Shown here piece by piece: positions 24,733 to 33,532 of a DNA stretch of 64,000 bases. Numbering within the stretch: position 1 is the stretch's first letter; the number at the start of each line of letters is the position of its first letter. Under the pieces are notes generated by a model, which saw only the letters and a list, made by a program, of their open reading frames with translations, searched no databases and was not told the origin of the DNA. This DNA comes from Gemmatimonadaceae bacterium (GTDB lineage: Bacteria > Gemmatimonadota > Gemmatimonadetes > Gemmatimonadales > Gemmatimonadaceae): NCBI GenBank assembly GCA_011525845.1, contig WYBP01000022.1:1-64000 (forward strand). The letters run 5' to 3'. Made by a program: the position numbers and the translations under genes.

Positions 24733-25172
24733 CGACGCACCGGCGGTCAGCCGAGTCGCACCAGCGGTCGGACCGGACGCATCGGCGGTCAGCCGGGAGG
24801 CACCGGCGACCAGTCGCGACGCACCGGCGATCAGCCGAGTCTCGCCGGCGATCAGCTGCGATGTACCGGCGAGCAGTCCCGATGCCCTGGCGGTCAGTCC
24901 CGAGACCCGGGCGGTCAATCCCGACGCACCTGCGGCCGGTCTCGACGCACAGGCGTCCAGACCGGAGACACCGCCGACCTCTCGCGTCGCACCGGCGGCC
25001 ATCCGGGTCGCACGGCGTTCAGTCGCCTGGCACCGCAGAGCAGCCGCGACGCATCGTCCGCCAGCCGTCCCGCATCCGCGCTGAGCCTCGGCGCACCGTG
25101 CATGAGCTTCTGCGCATCTCCGACGAGCCGCGCGCGCGCCCCGCCCAGCCGGCCCGCATCGTCGACTACGCA
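24733..25172. repeat. 21-bp tandem repeat array (minisatellite), 21 units
   Basis: Twenty-one degenerate units; the first 20 bases of the consensus are CGACGCACCGGCGGTCAGCC. All units are 21 bp except unit 14 (25006-25025), which is 20 bp. Because the period is a multiple of three the array is open in several frames: on the plus strand as RRTGGQS-like heptads, on the minus strand as RLTAGAS-like heptads that look coiled-coil-forming. The 1-base slip at unit 14 breaks the minus-strand frame. It is not a CRISPR array: there are no unique spacers. It occupies most of the 665-bp gap between the transposon and the next gene. Confidence 0.85.
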
Positions 25173-25251
25173 GCGCGCACGGACCGCCACGCGATCGTCA
25201 CCGCCTTCGAGGCCGATCGCCATCACTTCACCACCTCATGGAGACTGGGCC

Positions 25252-25953
25252 ATGTACGCCAGGCAGAAGCAGGTGCTCGAGTCGTTCGTACGCGTCCGCA
25301 CGTTCCTGGAGGACCACCCGGCCACGGGATGGCTGACCTATAGCGGCGCGCGGGAGACGCTGGACGAGGTCCTGCAGCGGGCCTTCGCTCACGCCGGCAC
25401 GCAGGTCTCGGGACCGGCGCTGCACCGAGGCGAGTCGAGTCGCCAGCGTCATCTGATGGGCCGCATCCGCGACCGCCACATGCGACCGATCGTGACGATC
25501 GCGCGCGCGCAGATCGAGCCGGGCTCGGACGTAGGCCTGCCGGTCGCGCTCCGGATGCCGAAGGTCCGGCTCGGTGTGACACTGCTCCTCCAGGCGTGCG
25601 ACGGGATGATGGCGGCCGCGGTGCCCTTCGCGGAAACACTGATCGCACACGGCCTTCCGTCCGACTTCCTGGCCCGCTTCGAGGAGGCACGGGAGGAGCT
25701 GGATCGTACCCGGAGCCGCCGCGCCGAGCTCACGCAATCGCACATCGGCGCCCGCGCGGGGCTCGCGGCGGAACTGCGTCGCGGCCGGCGCGCGGTCGAC
25801 CGCCTGGATGCGGTGGTACGCGTGGCGTTCGAGGGCGATGAGGTGGTGCTCACCGCGTGGCGCAGCGCGAAGCGTGTGCGGCTCCTCCCTGGTGCACGGC
25901 GCACGCGGGAGCTCGAGCCGGCGGATGAACCGGGGCTGCGACTGGCGGCCTGA
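25252..25953 (+). CDS. Hypothetical protein, unknown
   Basis: A 233-residue soluble, Arg-rich, mostly helical protein beginning MYARQKQVLESFVRVRTFLE. A central stretch (KVRLGVTLLLQACDGMMAAA) and a predicted helical hairpin (ARFEEAREELDRTRSRRAEL) precede a basic C-terminus. I recognise no family. The start chosen is the ATG at 25252 with GGAG upstream (about 25239); the same frame stays open back through the minisatellite to ATG 24709, which would add 181 repeat-encoded residues, so the longer product cannot be excluded. It ends before a strong terminator hairpin. Confidence 0.6.
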   Translation: MYARQKQVLESFVRVRTFLEDHPATGWLTYSGARETLDEVLQRAFAHAGTQVSGPALHRGESSRQRHLMGRIRDRHMRPIVTIARAQIEPGSDVGLPVALRMPKVRLGVTLLLQACDGMMAAAVPFAETLIAHGLPSDFLARFEEAREELDRTRSRRAELTQSHIGARAGLAAELRRGRRAVDRLDAVVRVAFEGDEVVLTAWRSAKRVRLLPGARRTRELEPADEPGLRLAA

Positions 25954-25986
25954 CGCAGTCGGATGGCAGCGAGCGGCACTGACGTC

Positions 25987-26019
25987 GACGGCCTGCCGGG
26001 ATTCTCCCGGCAGGCCGTC
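25987..26019. terminator. Perfect 15-bp stem hairpin after the 25252 gene
   Basis: GACGGCCTGCCGGGA pairs perfectly with TCCCGGCAGGCCGTC around a TTC loop, 33 bp after the stop codon. No T-tract. Position and strength fit a transcript terminator. Confidence 0.7.
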
Positions 26020-26233
26020 ACGCTCGTAGCAGCAGTCGCCGATGGGCCGACGCGGGAGCCGACGAAGCCACCGTGCCGTCGGCGTTTCTCACACAAGCGC
26101 GAAGTCACCAGGAGCGGCTCCGACCGGCGTCGCTCGGCGTCACTGGGATCGATTGCTCGATCGAGAGGGGAGCCGCGCCATCGCTCCGGCCCACCGGGCA
26201 CTACCGATTGACGAGATGGTCCACGTCGTACGA

Positions 26234-26251
26234 GGGGGTCGCGCGACCCCC
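26234..26251. promoter_or_regulatory. 18-bp perfect palindrome upstream of the R-M gene
   Basis: GGGGGTCGCGCGACCCCC, 84 bp before the GTG start of the restriction-modification gene. It could be an operator or a hairpin in the 5' leader. TTGACG at 26208-26213 is a possible -35 without a clear -10. The rest of 26020-26335 holds nothing I can support. Confidence 0.4.
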
Positions 26252-26335
26252 TTGTAAGAGCCTGCGCGTGGCACGACCTTGTCGGACGTCCGGCACGAAT
26301 CCGCCGTGCGCTCTTCCGACCGCCACCGAGATCGC

Positions 26336-29300
26336 GTGACCAAACCGCTCGACCTTTCCCTCGCAGTGTCGCGGTTCGGCGCGAACGCCGCGAAGAAACT
26401 GTCGAACGCTGCCGCGGCGGGCGAGCCCGAGGACCAGCTTCGCGCGCCGCTCGAGGGGCTCATCGCCGACCTCGCGTCGCTGTGTGGATTCCCTGAGCAG
26501 AGTGTCGTGGCGGTCGGCGAGAGCTCGCTCAGTGACCTGAAGACCCGGCCCGACTACGCGGTGACTGTGCGGGGCGCGTTGGTCGGCTTCATCGAGGTCA
26601 AGGCGCCCGGAAAGGGTGCGGATCCTCGGCGATTCACGGACAAGCACGACAAGGAGCAGTGGGGAAAGCTCCAGTCGATCCCGAACCTGCTCTACACCGA
26701 CGGCGACTCGTTCTCACTCTGGCGCAGCGGTGAGCTCAGCGGGCACATCGTCCGACTCGACGGAGAGATCACGACCGCGGGGGACGGGCTCAAGGCGTCA
26801 TCCGACCTTCAGGCGCTCTTCGAGGATTTCCTGCGTTGGCAGCCTGTTCCGCCGCGGACGGCCAAGCAGTTGGCGGAGCTCACCGCGCGGCTCTGCCGTC
26901 TCCTGCGCGACGAGGTCACCGAGCAGATGGCGCGCGGGAGCCCGGCGCTGACCTCGCTCGCCAAGGACTGGCGTCGCCTGCTCTTCCCGTCGGCCTCCGA
27001 CGCGCACTTCGCCGACGGGTACGCACAGGCCGTCACCTTCGGGCTCCTGGTCGCGCGGGCGCGCAAGCTGCCGCTCAAGGATGGACTCGACGGCGTCGCC
27101 AAGAAGCTCGGGCAGTCCGACTCGCTCATCGGCACCGCCCTCCGCCTGCTCACCGACAGCGCCGAGAACCAGCGCACGCTGCAGACCTCCATCGGCACGC
27201 TCGTGCGCGTGCTCGACGTCGTGGAGTGGTCGGCGATCAGCAAGGGGGACGCGGATGCCTGGCTCTACTTCTACGAGGACTTCCTCGAGGTCTACGACAA
27301 CAAGCTCCGCAAGCTGACCGGCTCATACTATACGCCGCCGCCGGTGGTGGAGGCGATGGTCCGCCTCGTCAACGACGCCCTGCACACGCGCTTCGGACTG
27401 GCGCGAGGGCTCGCCGCGCCCAACGTGACCCTCGCCGACCCTGCGGTCGGCACGGGCACCTACCTGCTCGGTGTGCTGCGACGGATCGCGCAGGAGGTGG
27501 AGAAGGCCGAAGGCGCCGGAGCGGTCCCTTCCGCTATCGATGCGGCGGTGAAGCGGCTCATCGCGTTCGAGCTGCAGCTGGGGCCGTACGCGGTGGCCCA
27601 GTTGCGCTTGGTGGCGGAGATCACCGAACTCACGGGCGCGCCGCCGCACGAATCACTGCGGATGTTCGTCACCGACACGCTCGCGAATCCCTGGGTGGAG
27701 CAGGAGAACCTCGGCGCGATCTACCAGCCGATCGCCGAGTCCAGGCGGCAGGCGAACGCGATCAAGCGCGACGAGTCCATCACCGTGGTGATCGGGAACC
27801 CGCCGTACAAGGAGAAGGCGAAGGGGCTCGGCGGCTGGATCGAGGCGGGGGGCGAGAACCATCCCGCGCCGCTCAAGCAGTGGATGCCCCCGGCGAGCTG
27901 GAAGGTCGGCGCGCACGCGAAGCACCTGCGCAACCTCTACGTCTATTTCTGGCGCTGGGCGACGTGGAAGGTGTTCGACTCCGATCCCGCGGCGGACCGG
28001 GGCATCGTGAACTTCATCACGGTCGCCGGCTTCCTGAACGGTCCCGGGTTCGAGAAGATGCGCGACTACCTGCGTCGCACCACGGACGAGATCTGGGTAA
28101 TCGACTGCTCGCCCGAGGGGCACCAGCCCGAGGTGAGCAGCCGGATCTTCGAGTCGGTGCAGCAGCCGATCTGCATCGTGCTCGCGTCGCGGTCGCCGGC
28201 CACGAACCCCGAGGTGGCGGCCGTGGTGCGGTACCGGGCCCTCCCGTCCGGCCACCGCACCGAGAAGTTCAAGGCGCTGCAGCAGATCACCCTCGATGGC
28301 GCGGGATGGGAGGAGTGCTCCACGGAGTGGAGGGCCCCCTTCCTGCCGGCGGCGACCGGGGCCTGGGCGGTCTACCCGGCGCTCGACGACTTCTTCGTCT
28401 ACGACGGCTCGGGCGTGATGCCGGGGCGCACCTGGGTGATCGCGCCTGACGCCGAGTCGCTGCGCCGCCGTTGGGACGCCTTGCGCTCGGCCAAGCCGGA
28501 GGAGAAGGAGGCGCTCTTCCATCCGCACCTGCGCCGGGGAAAGCCGGGGGACCGACACGCGCATCGCACCTTCGAGACCGGGCTGGCCGGGCACCCGCAG
28601 CGGTTCAGTTCGGTGGCAGCGGATTCGGCGGACGTGGTGCCGCCGGTTCGCTATGCCTATCGGTCGTTCGACCGGCAGTGGATCATCCCGGACTACCGGC
28701 TGATCAACCAACCGAATCCGACGCTCTGGGAGTGGCATTCGGAGGAGCAGGTGTACCTCACTGCGCCGGAGGACCGCTCTCCGGCCAACGGTCCTGCGAT
28801 GACCTTCAGCGCTCGGATGCCGGACCTCCATCACTACAATGGGCGTGGAGGGCGCACTCATCCTCTGTTCGCCGATCAGGCGGCGACGAAGAGCAACTGC
28901 CCGGAATCGCTGCGGGCGTTGATCTCGACGAGGCTGCAGGAGGACGTCTCAGGCAACGATGTGGTCGCATATCTCGCGGCGGTCGCGGCGAACCCGGCGT
29001 ACACGGCGCGTTTCGCACCGGACCTCGTGCGACCCGGCCTGCGCATCCCGCTGACCGCGGAGCGCGCACTCTTCAAGAAGGCCGTCGCGCTCGGGAAGCA
29101 GGTCATCTGGCTCCACACCTACGGCGAGCGCTTCGCGGATCCCAAAGCGGGTCGACCCCCGGAGCCACCGCGGCTCTCCGGCAAGGCCGCGCCCAAGTAC
29201 CCGCGCGCCGGAGCGATCCCCTCGACGCCGGCCGGGATGCCGGAGACGATGGAGTACGATCCCGCCACGCGGCGCCTCTCGGTCGGCGCCGGTTACATCG

Positions 29301-29716
29301 AGAATGTGCCGCCGGAAGTCTGGGCGTACGAGGTCTCCGGGAAGAACGTCCTGCGGCAATGGTTCAGTTACCGCCGGAAGGACCGCGAACGTCCGCTGAT
29401 CGGTGACCGCCGCCCACCCTCGGCGCTCGGCGACATCCAGCCGGACCACTGGATCGCAGAGTACACCACGGATCTGATCGACCTGCTGCACGTGCTGGGT
29501 TCGCTCGTCGCCCTCGAGCCGGAGCAGGCGGCGCTCCTCGAGGAGGTGTGCAGCGGTGCACTGATCACGGCGGAGGAGGTGGCTGCGGCCGCGGCAGCGG
29601 CGAAGGCGGCGGAACCCGCGCCTCCTCCCACCGGCCGGAAGCCGAGGGCCCCAGGCGCCCGCAAGAAACCCGGCAAGCGAGCGAAGAACCCCGATCAGGG
29701 AGACCTGCTCTCCTGA
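26336..29716 (+). CDS. Single-chain restriction-modification enzyme (type IIG-like)
   Basis: An 1126-residue protein. An N-terminal PD-(D/E)xK nuclease is seen as D73 (TRPDYAV), E87 and K89 (GFIEVKAPG). A helical linker follows (about 190-340), then an N6-adenine methyltransferase with motif I ADPAVGTGTYLLG (about 367) and motif IV VVIGNPPYKEKAKG (about 488). The C-terminal half (about 700-1080) should hold target recognition. It has no helicase domain, so it is type IIG/L-like rather than the helicase-containing LlaGI/type ISP enzymes. GTG 26336 gives the typical N-terminus; TTG 26279 is an alternative. No separate methylase or specificity gene is present, consistent with self-contained R-M. 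Confidence 0.87.
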   Translation: MTKPLDLSLAVSRFGANAAKKLSNAAAAGEPEDQLRAPLEGLIADLASLCGFPEQSVVAVGESSLSDLKTRPDYAVTVRGALVGFIEVKAPGKGADPRRFTDKHDKEQWGKLQSIPNLLYTDGDSFSLWRSGELSGHIVRLDGEITTAGDGLKASSDLQALFEDFLRWQPVPPRTAKQLAELTARLCRLLRDEVTEQMARGSPALTSLAKDWRRLLFPSASDAHFADGYAQAVTFGLLVARARKLPLKDGLDGVAKKLGQSDSLIGTALRLLTDSAENQRTLQTSIGTLVRVLDVVEWSAISKGDADAWLYFYEDFLEVYDNKLRKLTGSYYTPPPVVEAMVRLVNDALHTRFGLARGLAAPNVTLADPAVGTGTYLLGVLRRIAQEVEKAEGAGAVPSAIDAAVKRLIAFELQLGPYAVAQLRLVAEITELTGAPPHESLRMFVTDTLANPWVEQENLGAIYQPIAESRRQANAIKRDESITVVIGNPPYKEKAKGLGGWIEAGGENHPAPLKQWMPPASWKVGAHAKHLRNLYVYFWRWATWKVFDSDPAADRGIVNFITVAGFLNGPGFEKMRDYLRRTTDEIWVIDCSPEGHQPEVSSRIFESVQQPICIVLASRSPATNPEVAAVVRYRALPSGHRTEKFKALQQITLDGAGWEECSTEWRAPFLPAATGAWAVYPALDDFFVYDGSGVMPGRTWVIAPDAESLRRRWDALRSAKPEEKEALFHPHLRRGKPGDRHAHRTFETGLAGHPQRFSSVAADSADVVPPVRYAYRSFDRQWIIPDYRLINQPNPTLWEWHSEEQVYLTAPEDRSPANGPAMTFSARMPDLHHYNGRGGRTHPLFADQAATKSNCPESLRALISTRLQEDVSGNDVVAYLAAVAANPAYTARFAPDLVRPGLRIPLTAERALFKKAVALGKQVIWLHTYGERFADPKAGRPPEPPRLSGKAAPKYPRAGAIPSTPAGMPETMEYDPATRRLSVGAGYIENVPPEVWAYEVSGKNVLRQWFSYRRKDRERPLIGDRRPPSALGDIQPDHWIAEYTTDLIDLLHVLGSLVALEPEQAALLEEVCSGALITAEEVAAAAAAAKAAEPAPPPTGRKPRAPGARKKPGKRAKNPDQGDLLS

Positions 29717-29791
29717 GGCTGCGGTCCGGACTCCGGCGGGTCGCCTGGGATGGGAGGTCGCGTCAGAGCCTGGCTGCCGGAACGTCGCGCC

Positions 29792-30859
29792 TCAGTGCAT
29801 CCCCTCGCAATGCGCCCGCGCGTCTGCCACGAGAGCATCGCCCTCCTCGTCACACCGACAGATCAGGTGCGCGAAGGGCGACCAGCCGAGGTGCTCGCAG
29901 TGCGCGACCATGTGCGCGCCCTGCGCCTCCAGCGGATGCACGGTGGGAAAGAGCCCCGTCCAGAAGAGCCCCACGGCGAGCAGCGCGGTGAGGAGGTGCG
30001 AACGTCGGACGTGACTGCGTGCCGCGACGCTTTCCCCCATCAGCCGCCGGACGCGACGCTCCACCAGGTCGGGGGCATCGGCGGCGAGCATCCCGACGCC
30101 CATCAGGCGGGGCGGGCGCGGCGTGACCGAAGCTTGTCCCGCGAACGCGGAGGCGAGCGTCACGATCGCTTCCGCCAGCACGAGGGATCCCGGAACACCC
30201 GGTGCCTCTTTGGCCCGCGCCTCGATCGCGCGGGCGGCCTCATCGTCCGCGAGGATCTCCACCTCCACGGCGAGATCATCCGCGAGGCGGCGGAAGAGCG
30301 GGAGCCAGAAGAGCGCCTTGGCGACGAAGCGCATGGCGAAGAGGCGCGCCGGGTCCCTCCGGCGAACGTGCGCGCCCTCGTGCGCCAGCACCGCGACCAG
30401 CTGCTCGACGGAGAGCACCCGCAGGCTCTCCGCGGCGAGGAGCACTCGGGGACGCAGCCAGCCGATCGTCAGCGCTGGCGTCGGGAGGCCGTGCACGAGC
30501 GCCACCCGTGAGTGAGTGAGACCCGCCGCCCTGGCGGCGCGGGCCAGCACGGAATCGGGCGCCGGGCGCTGGAGACGCAGCGAACCGACGATCGAATCGT
30601 GGCGGCGCCAGGCGAGCGTGCGGTCCCACGTGCCGTAGAGCAGGCCAGCCATCAGCACGAGGTGGAACGCCTCCTGCACGGGCGTGAGCAGCGCATGCAC
30701 CGCCGCGAGGCAGAGCGCGCCAAGGTGCTGGTACTCGCCGAGCCGGGAGGCCACGGCAGCGCCGAGTGGTGCCGAGAGCAGCGGTCCGAGCGCGAACGCG
30801 GTGAGGAGCCCGAGGCCCATCACCGTCGCGCGACGATGCCGGCGCTCGGTGGCCGTCAT
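29792..30859 (-). CDS. BlaR1/MecR1-like M56 membrane metallopeptidase with metal-binding tail
   Basis: A 355-residue protein with four predicted membrane segments (about residues 13-38, 46-74, 178-198, 288-308). The zinc peptidase motif is LAHEGAHVRRRDP (H160, E161, H164) with a downstream Glu in DDEAAR. In place of the penicillin-binding sensor domain of BlaR1, the short extracytoplasmic C-terminus is rich in His and Cys (AHMVAHCEHLGW, LICRCDE, AHCEGMH). I infer that it senses a metal ion and triggers cleavage of the BlaI-like repressor. It is coupled to that repressor gene (ATGA) and divergent from the copper ATPase. Confidence 0.82.
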   Translation of the reverse strand: MTATERRHRRATVMGLGLLTAFALGPLLSAPLGAAVASRLGEYQHLGALCLAAVHALLTPVQEAFHLVLMAGLLYGTWDRTLAWRRHDSIVGSLRLQRPAPDSVLARAARAAGLTHSRVALVHGLPTPALTIGWLRPRVLLAAESLRVLSVEQLVAVLAHEGAHVRRRDPARLFAMRFVAKALFWLPLFRRLADDLAVEVEILADDEAARAIEARAKEAPGVPGSLVLAEAIVTLASAFAGQASVTPRPPRLMGVGMLAADAPDLVERRVRRLMGESVAARSHVRRSHLLTALLAVGLFWTGLFPTVHPLEAQGAHMVAHCEHLGWSPFAHLICRCDEEGDALVADARAHCEGMH

Positions 30860-31308
30860 CCCTTCGCCTCGCGCATCCGGCGACGCACGAGCCGCGAGAG
30901 CTCGGCGAGGCGGTCGGGGTCGCCGGCGGCGAGCACGTCGATGAAGGAGGAGGCCACGGCCTCGGGACCGAAGTCGAGGATCCCCTCGACCATCTGGCGC
31001 GAGGTGGTGGCGAGGAACTCCTCGCGTGAGGCGGTGGGCGCGTAGTGCAGGAGGTCCGAGATCTTGCGCCGGGAGAGGAGGCGCTTGGTGACGAGCTTGT
31101 TCAGCACGGTCACCACCGTGAGGAGTGCGACGGCGTGCTCCTTCGCGACCTCCGCGTGCACCGTACGCGCCGTGGCGGGCGCGTCGAGCTCCCAGACGAC
31201 TTCCATGACCCGGGCCTCGAGGTCGCCGAGGACCTTGGCGATGCCGTCGGCGTCGAGGCGGATGGTCGAGGCGGTCGGGGGACGACGGCGGGAGGATCGA
31301 TCGGACAT
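30856..31308 (-). CDS. BlaI/MecI/CopY-family repressor
   Basis: A 150-residue protein with the BlaI winged helix (LGDLEARVMEVVWELDAPAT, then LLTVVTVLNKLVTKRLLSRR) and a C-terminal dimerisation helix. BlaI proteins repress operons until a partner BlaR1 protease cuts them; CopY members sense copper directly, but the CopY CxCx4CxC motif is absent here, so signalling should go through the adjacent M56 protein. It is divergent from the P1B-3 ATPase gene 132 bp away, its probable target. I found no TACANNTGTA site in the intergenic region. Confidence 0.88.
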   Translation of the reverse strand: MSDRSSRRRPPTASTIRLDADGIAKVLGDLEARVMEVVWELDAPATARTVHAEVAKEHAVALLTVVTVLNKLVTKRLLSRRKISDLLHYAPTASREEFLATTSRQMVEGILDFGPEAVASSFIDVLAAGDPDRLAELSRLVRRRMREAKG

Positions 31309-31440
31309 GGTCGCGCGGGTTCGGGACGTGGGGCGGACTCGTGGAATCTAGCGGAGTCGCGTGGGCGTTGCCTTGGCGGACGGGGCGACTGGTGGGAGCG
31401 CGAACGGCAGGGGAGATTGCCTCGGAGTACAGGAGGCCGC

Positions 31441-33462
31441 ATGGATCACACCAAGCACCAGCATCACGAGCAGCACGCGGGCGCCACCAACGGCCACGAC
31501 AAGCATGCCGGCCATTCCGTCGAGATGTTCCGGCGGAAGTTCTGGCTGACGCTGGTCCTGACCGTGCCGACGATGGTCTGGGGCGAGATGCTCCCTCACC
31601 TCCTCGGCTTCACGCCGCCGGCGGTTCCCGGCGCTCGGTGGATCCCCGTCGTCTTCGGGACCTCCGTGTACCTCTACGGCGGCTGGGTCTTCGTACGCGG
31701 CGCGTGGGGGGAGCTCGCCGACCGGAAGCCCGGGATGATGACGCTGATCTCGCTCGCGATCACCGTCGCCTTCGTCTTCAGTCTCGCCGTCAGCCTTGGC
31801 TTCGAGGGGATGCCGCTCTGGTGGGAGCTCGCCTCCCTCGTGACGATCATGCTCTTCGGCCACTGGATGGAGATGCGCTCCATCAGCCAGGCCCAAGGTG
31901 CGCTCAAGGAGATGGCGAAGCTCCTGCCGAACACCGCGACGCGACTCGAGGAGGGGCGCCCGGTGGACGTGTCGCTCTCGGCGCTGCGCGAGGGAGACCT
32001 CGTCCTCGTGCGGCCGGGCGCCGGCGTTCCGGCCGACGGCGTGGTCCGCGACGGGCGGAGTGCCGTGAACGAGTCGATGCTCACGGGGGAATCCCGGCCG
32101 ATCGGCAAGGAGGCGGGGGACTCGGTGATCGCCGGCACGGTGAATGGCGAGGGCTCGCTCCGCGTGGAGGTGACGAAGACGGGCGACCGCACGGCGCTCG
32201 CGGGGATCATGCGGCTGGTGGCGCAGGCGCAGCAGTCCCGGTCGAGGGCCCAGATCCTCGCGGATCGCGCCGCATTCTATCTCACACTCGTCGCCATCGG
32301 ATCCGGGGCCCTCACCGCGATCGTCTGGACGGTCCTGGGCGCGCCGGTCGCGTTCACGATCGAGCGCGTGGTGACGGTGCTCGTGATCGCCTGCCCGCAT
32401 GCACTCGGCCTCGCGGTGCCGTTGGTGGTGGCGATCTCGACGACGATCGGGGCGCGCAGCGGACTCCTGGTGCGCGATCGGCGTGGCCTGGAGGAGGCGC
32501 GCAACGTCTCGGCAGTGGTCTTCGACAAGACGGGCACGCTCACGCTCGGTGAGCATCGCGTGGTCGCGATGCGGACCGCAGAGGGAATCACCGAGGAGGA
32601 GGCGCTCCGCCTGTCCGGCGCGCTGGAGCGCGACGCCGAGCATCCGGTGGCGCGCGCGATCGTACAGACCGCCGCCGACCGCGGCATCGCGTCGCCGGCG
32701 GCGATGGGCTTCCAGGCGATCCCCGGGCTCGGCGTGCAGGCGGAAGTGGAAGGGCGCACTCTCGCCGGGGGCGGGCCGAATCTGCTCAAGAAGCTTGGTG
32801 TCGCGCCCGACGGGGCACTCGTCACCTTCGCCGAGGAGGCGGCGGCGAAGGCCCAAGCGGTGATCTACCTGGTCGAGGGGTCGCGCGCGCTCGCCGCCTT
32901 CGCCGTCGCCGATGCCGTGCGCCCCGAGTCGATGGAGGCGGTGCGCCGGCTGCACGAGATGAAGGTCGAGGTGGTGATGCTCACCGGCGACGCGCAGGCC
33001 GTCGCGGACGGCGTGGCCCGCGAGCTCGGGATCGACCGGGTGTTCGCGCAGGTCCTGCCCGACCAGAAGGTGGAGAAGGTGCGGGAGTTGCAGGCGGCGG
33101 GACACCGCGTCGCGATGATCGGCGACGGCGTGAACGACGCGCCCGCCCTGCTCACCTCGGATGTCGGGGTCGCCATCGGCGCCGGCACCGACGTGGCCGT
33201 CGAGGCCGGCGACATCGTGCTGGTGCGGAGCGATCCGCGCGACGTGCCGCGCATCATCGCGCTGAGCAAGGCGACCTACCGGAAGATGGTCCAGAACCTC
33301 TGGTGGGCGGCGGGCTACAACATCGTCGCGATCCCGCTGGCCGCGGGGGTGATGCAGCGTTGGGGTCTGGTGCTGAGTCCGGCGGTGGGAGCGGTGCTGA
33401 TGTCGCTCAGTACGATCATAGTGGCGATCAATGCGCAGTTGCTGCGGCGGGCGCGCCTCTAG
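31441..33462 (+). CDS. P1B-3-type copper-exporting ATPase (CPH motif)
   Basis: A 673-residue heavy-metal ATPase. The N-terminus is His-rich (HTKHQHHEQH, then HDKHAGHS) instead of having an HMA domain. TM6 carries CPHALGLAVP (residue 318), the P1B-3/CopB signature associated with Cu(II)/Ag export. Phosphorylation site DKTGTLT (362), HP locus AEHPVARA and hinge GDGVNDAPAL are intact. AGGAGG at about 31431-31436 sets the start. It is divergent from the blaI-blaR1-like pair, which probably controls it. It lies alone, followed by the small secreted Cys/His protein of the czc operon. Confidence 0.92.
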   Translation: MDHTKHQHHEQHAGATNGHDKHAGHSVEMFRRKFWLTLVLTVPTMVWGEMLPHLLGFTPPAVPGARWIPVVFGTSVYLYGGWVFVRGAWGELADRKPGMMTLISLAITVAFVFSLAVSLGFEGMPLWWELASLVTIMLFGHWMEMRSISQAQGALKEMAKLLPNTATRLEEGRPVDVSLSALREGDLVLVRPGAGVPADGVVRDGRSAVNESMLTGESRPIGKEAGDSVIAGTVNGEGSLRVEVTKTGDRTALAGIMRLVAQAQQSRSRAQILADRAAFYLTLVAIGSGALTAIVWTVLGAPVAFTIERVVTVLVIACPHALGLAVPLVVAISTTIGARSGLLVRDRRGLEEARNVSAVVFDKTGTLTLGEHRVVAMRTAEGITEEEALRLSGALERDAEHPVARAIVQTAADRGIASPAAMGFQAIPGLGVQAEVEGRTLAGGGPNLLKKLGVAPDGALVTFAEEAAAKAQAVIYLVEGSRALAAFAVADAVRPESMEAVRRLHEMKVEVVMLTGDAQAVADGVARELGIDRVFAQVLPDQKVEKVRELQAAGHRVAMIGDGVNDAPALLTSDVGVAIGAGTDVAVEAGDIVLVRSDPRDVPRIIALSKATYRKMVQNLWWAAGYNIVAIPLAAGVMQRWGLVLSPAVGAVLMSLSTIIVAINAQLLRRARL

Positions 33463-33495
33463 TGGCCCTCGCTCCGGCACGTCCGGGCCGGTCGC

Positions 33496-33524
33496 TTGAA
33501 TCGGGATGCACCGCTGCATAGCTT
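33496..33524 (+). promoter_or_regulatory. Putative promoter of the czc-type operon
   Basis: TTGAAT (33496-33501), 17-bp spacer, TAGCTT (33519-33524), just before ATG 33533. No copper-type 15-bp dyad is present here. Confidence 0.4.
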
Positions 33525-33532
33525 GCGGCGTC

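Noticed and set aside
24733..25172. Possible CRISPR array
   Set aside because: Units are contiguous 21-bp degenerate repeats without spacers, and there are no cas genes nearby.
24718..25226. Two minus-strand heptad frames in the minisatellite as genes
   Set aside because: They have no ribosome binding site, are separated by the one-base slip at unit 14, and follow trivially from a period divisible by three. They are kept as a repeat observation instead.
31309..31440. BlaI box (TACANNTGTA) between the repressor and copper ATPase genes
   Set aside because: No such palindrome is present; only a weak GACTC/GAGTC pair at about 31337-31359, too short to claim.
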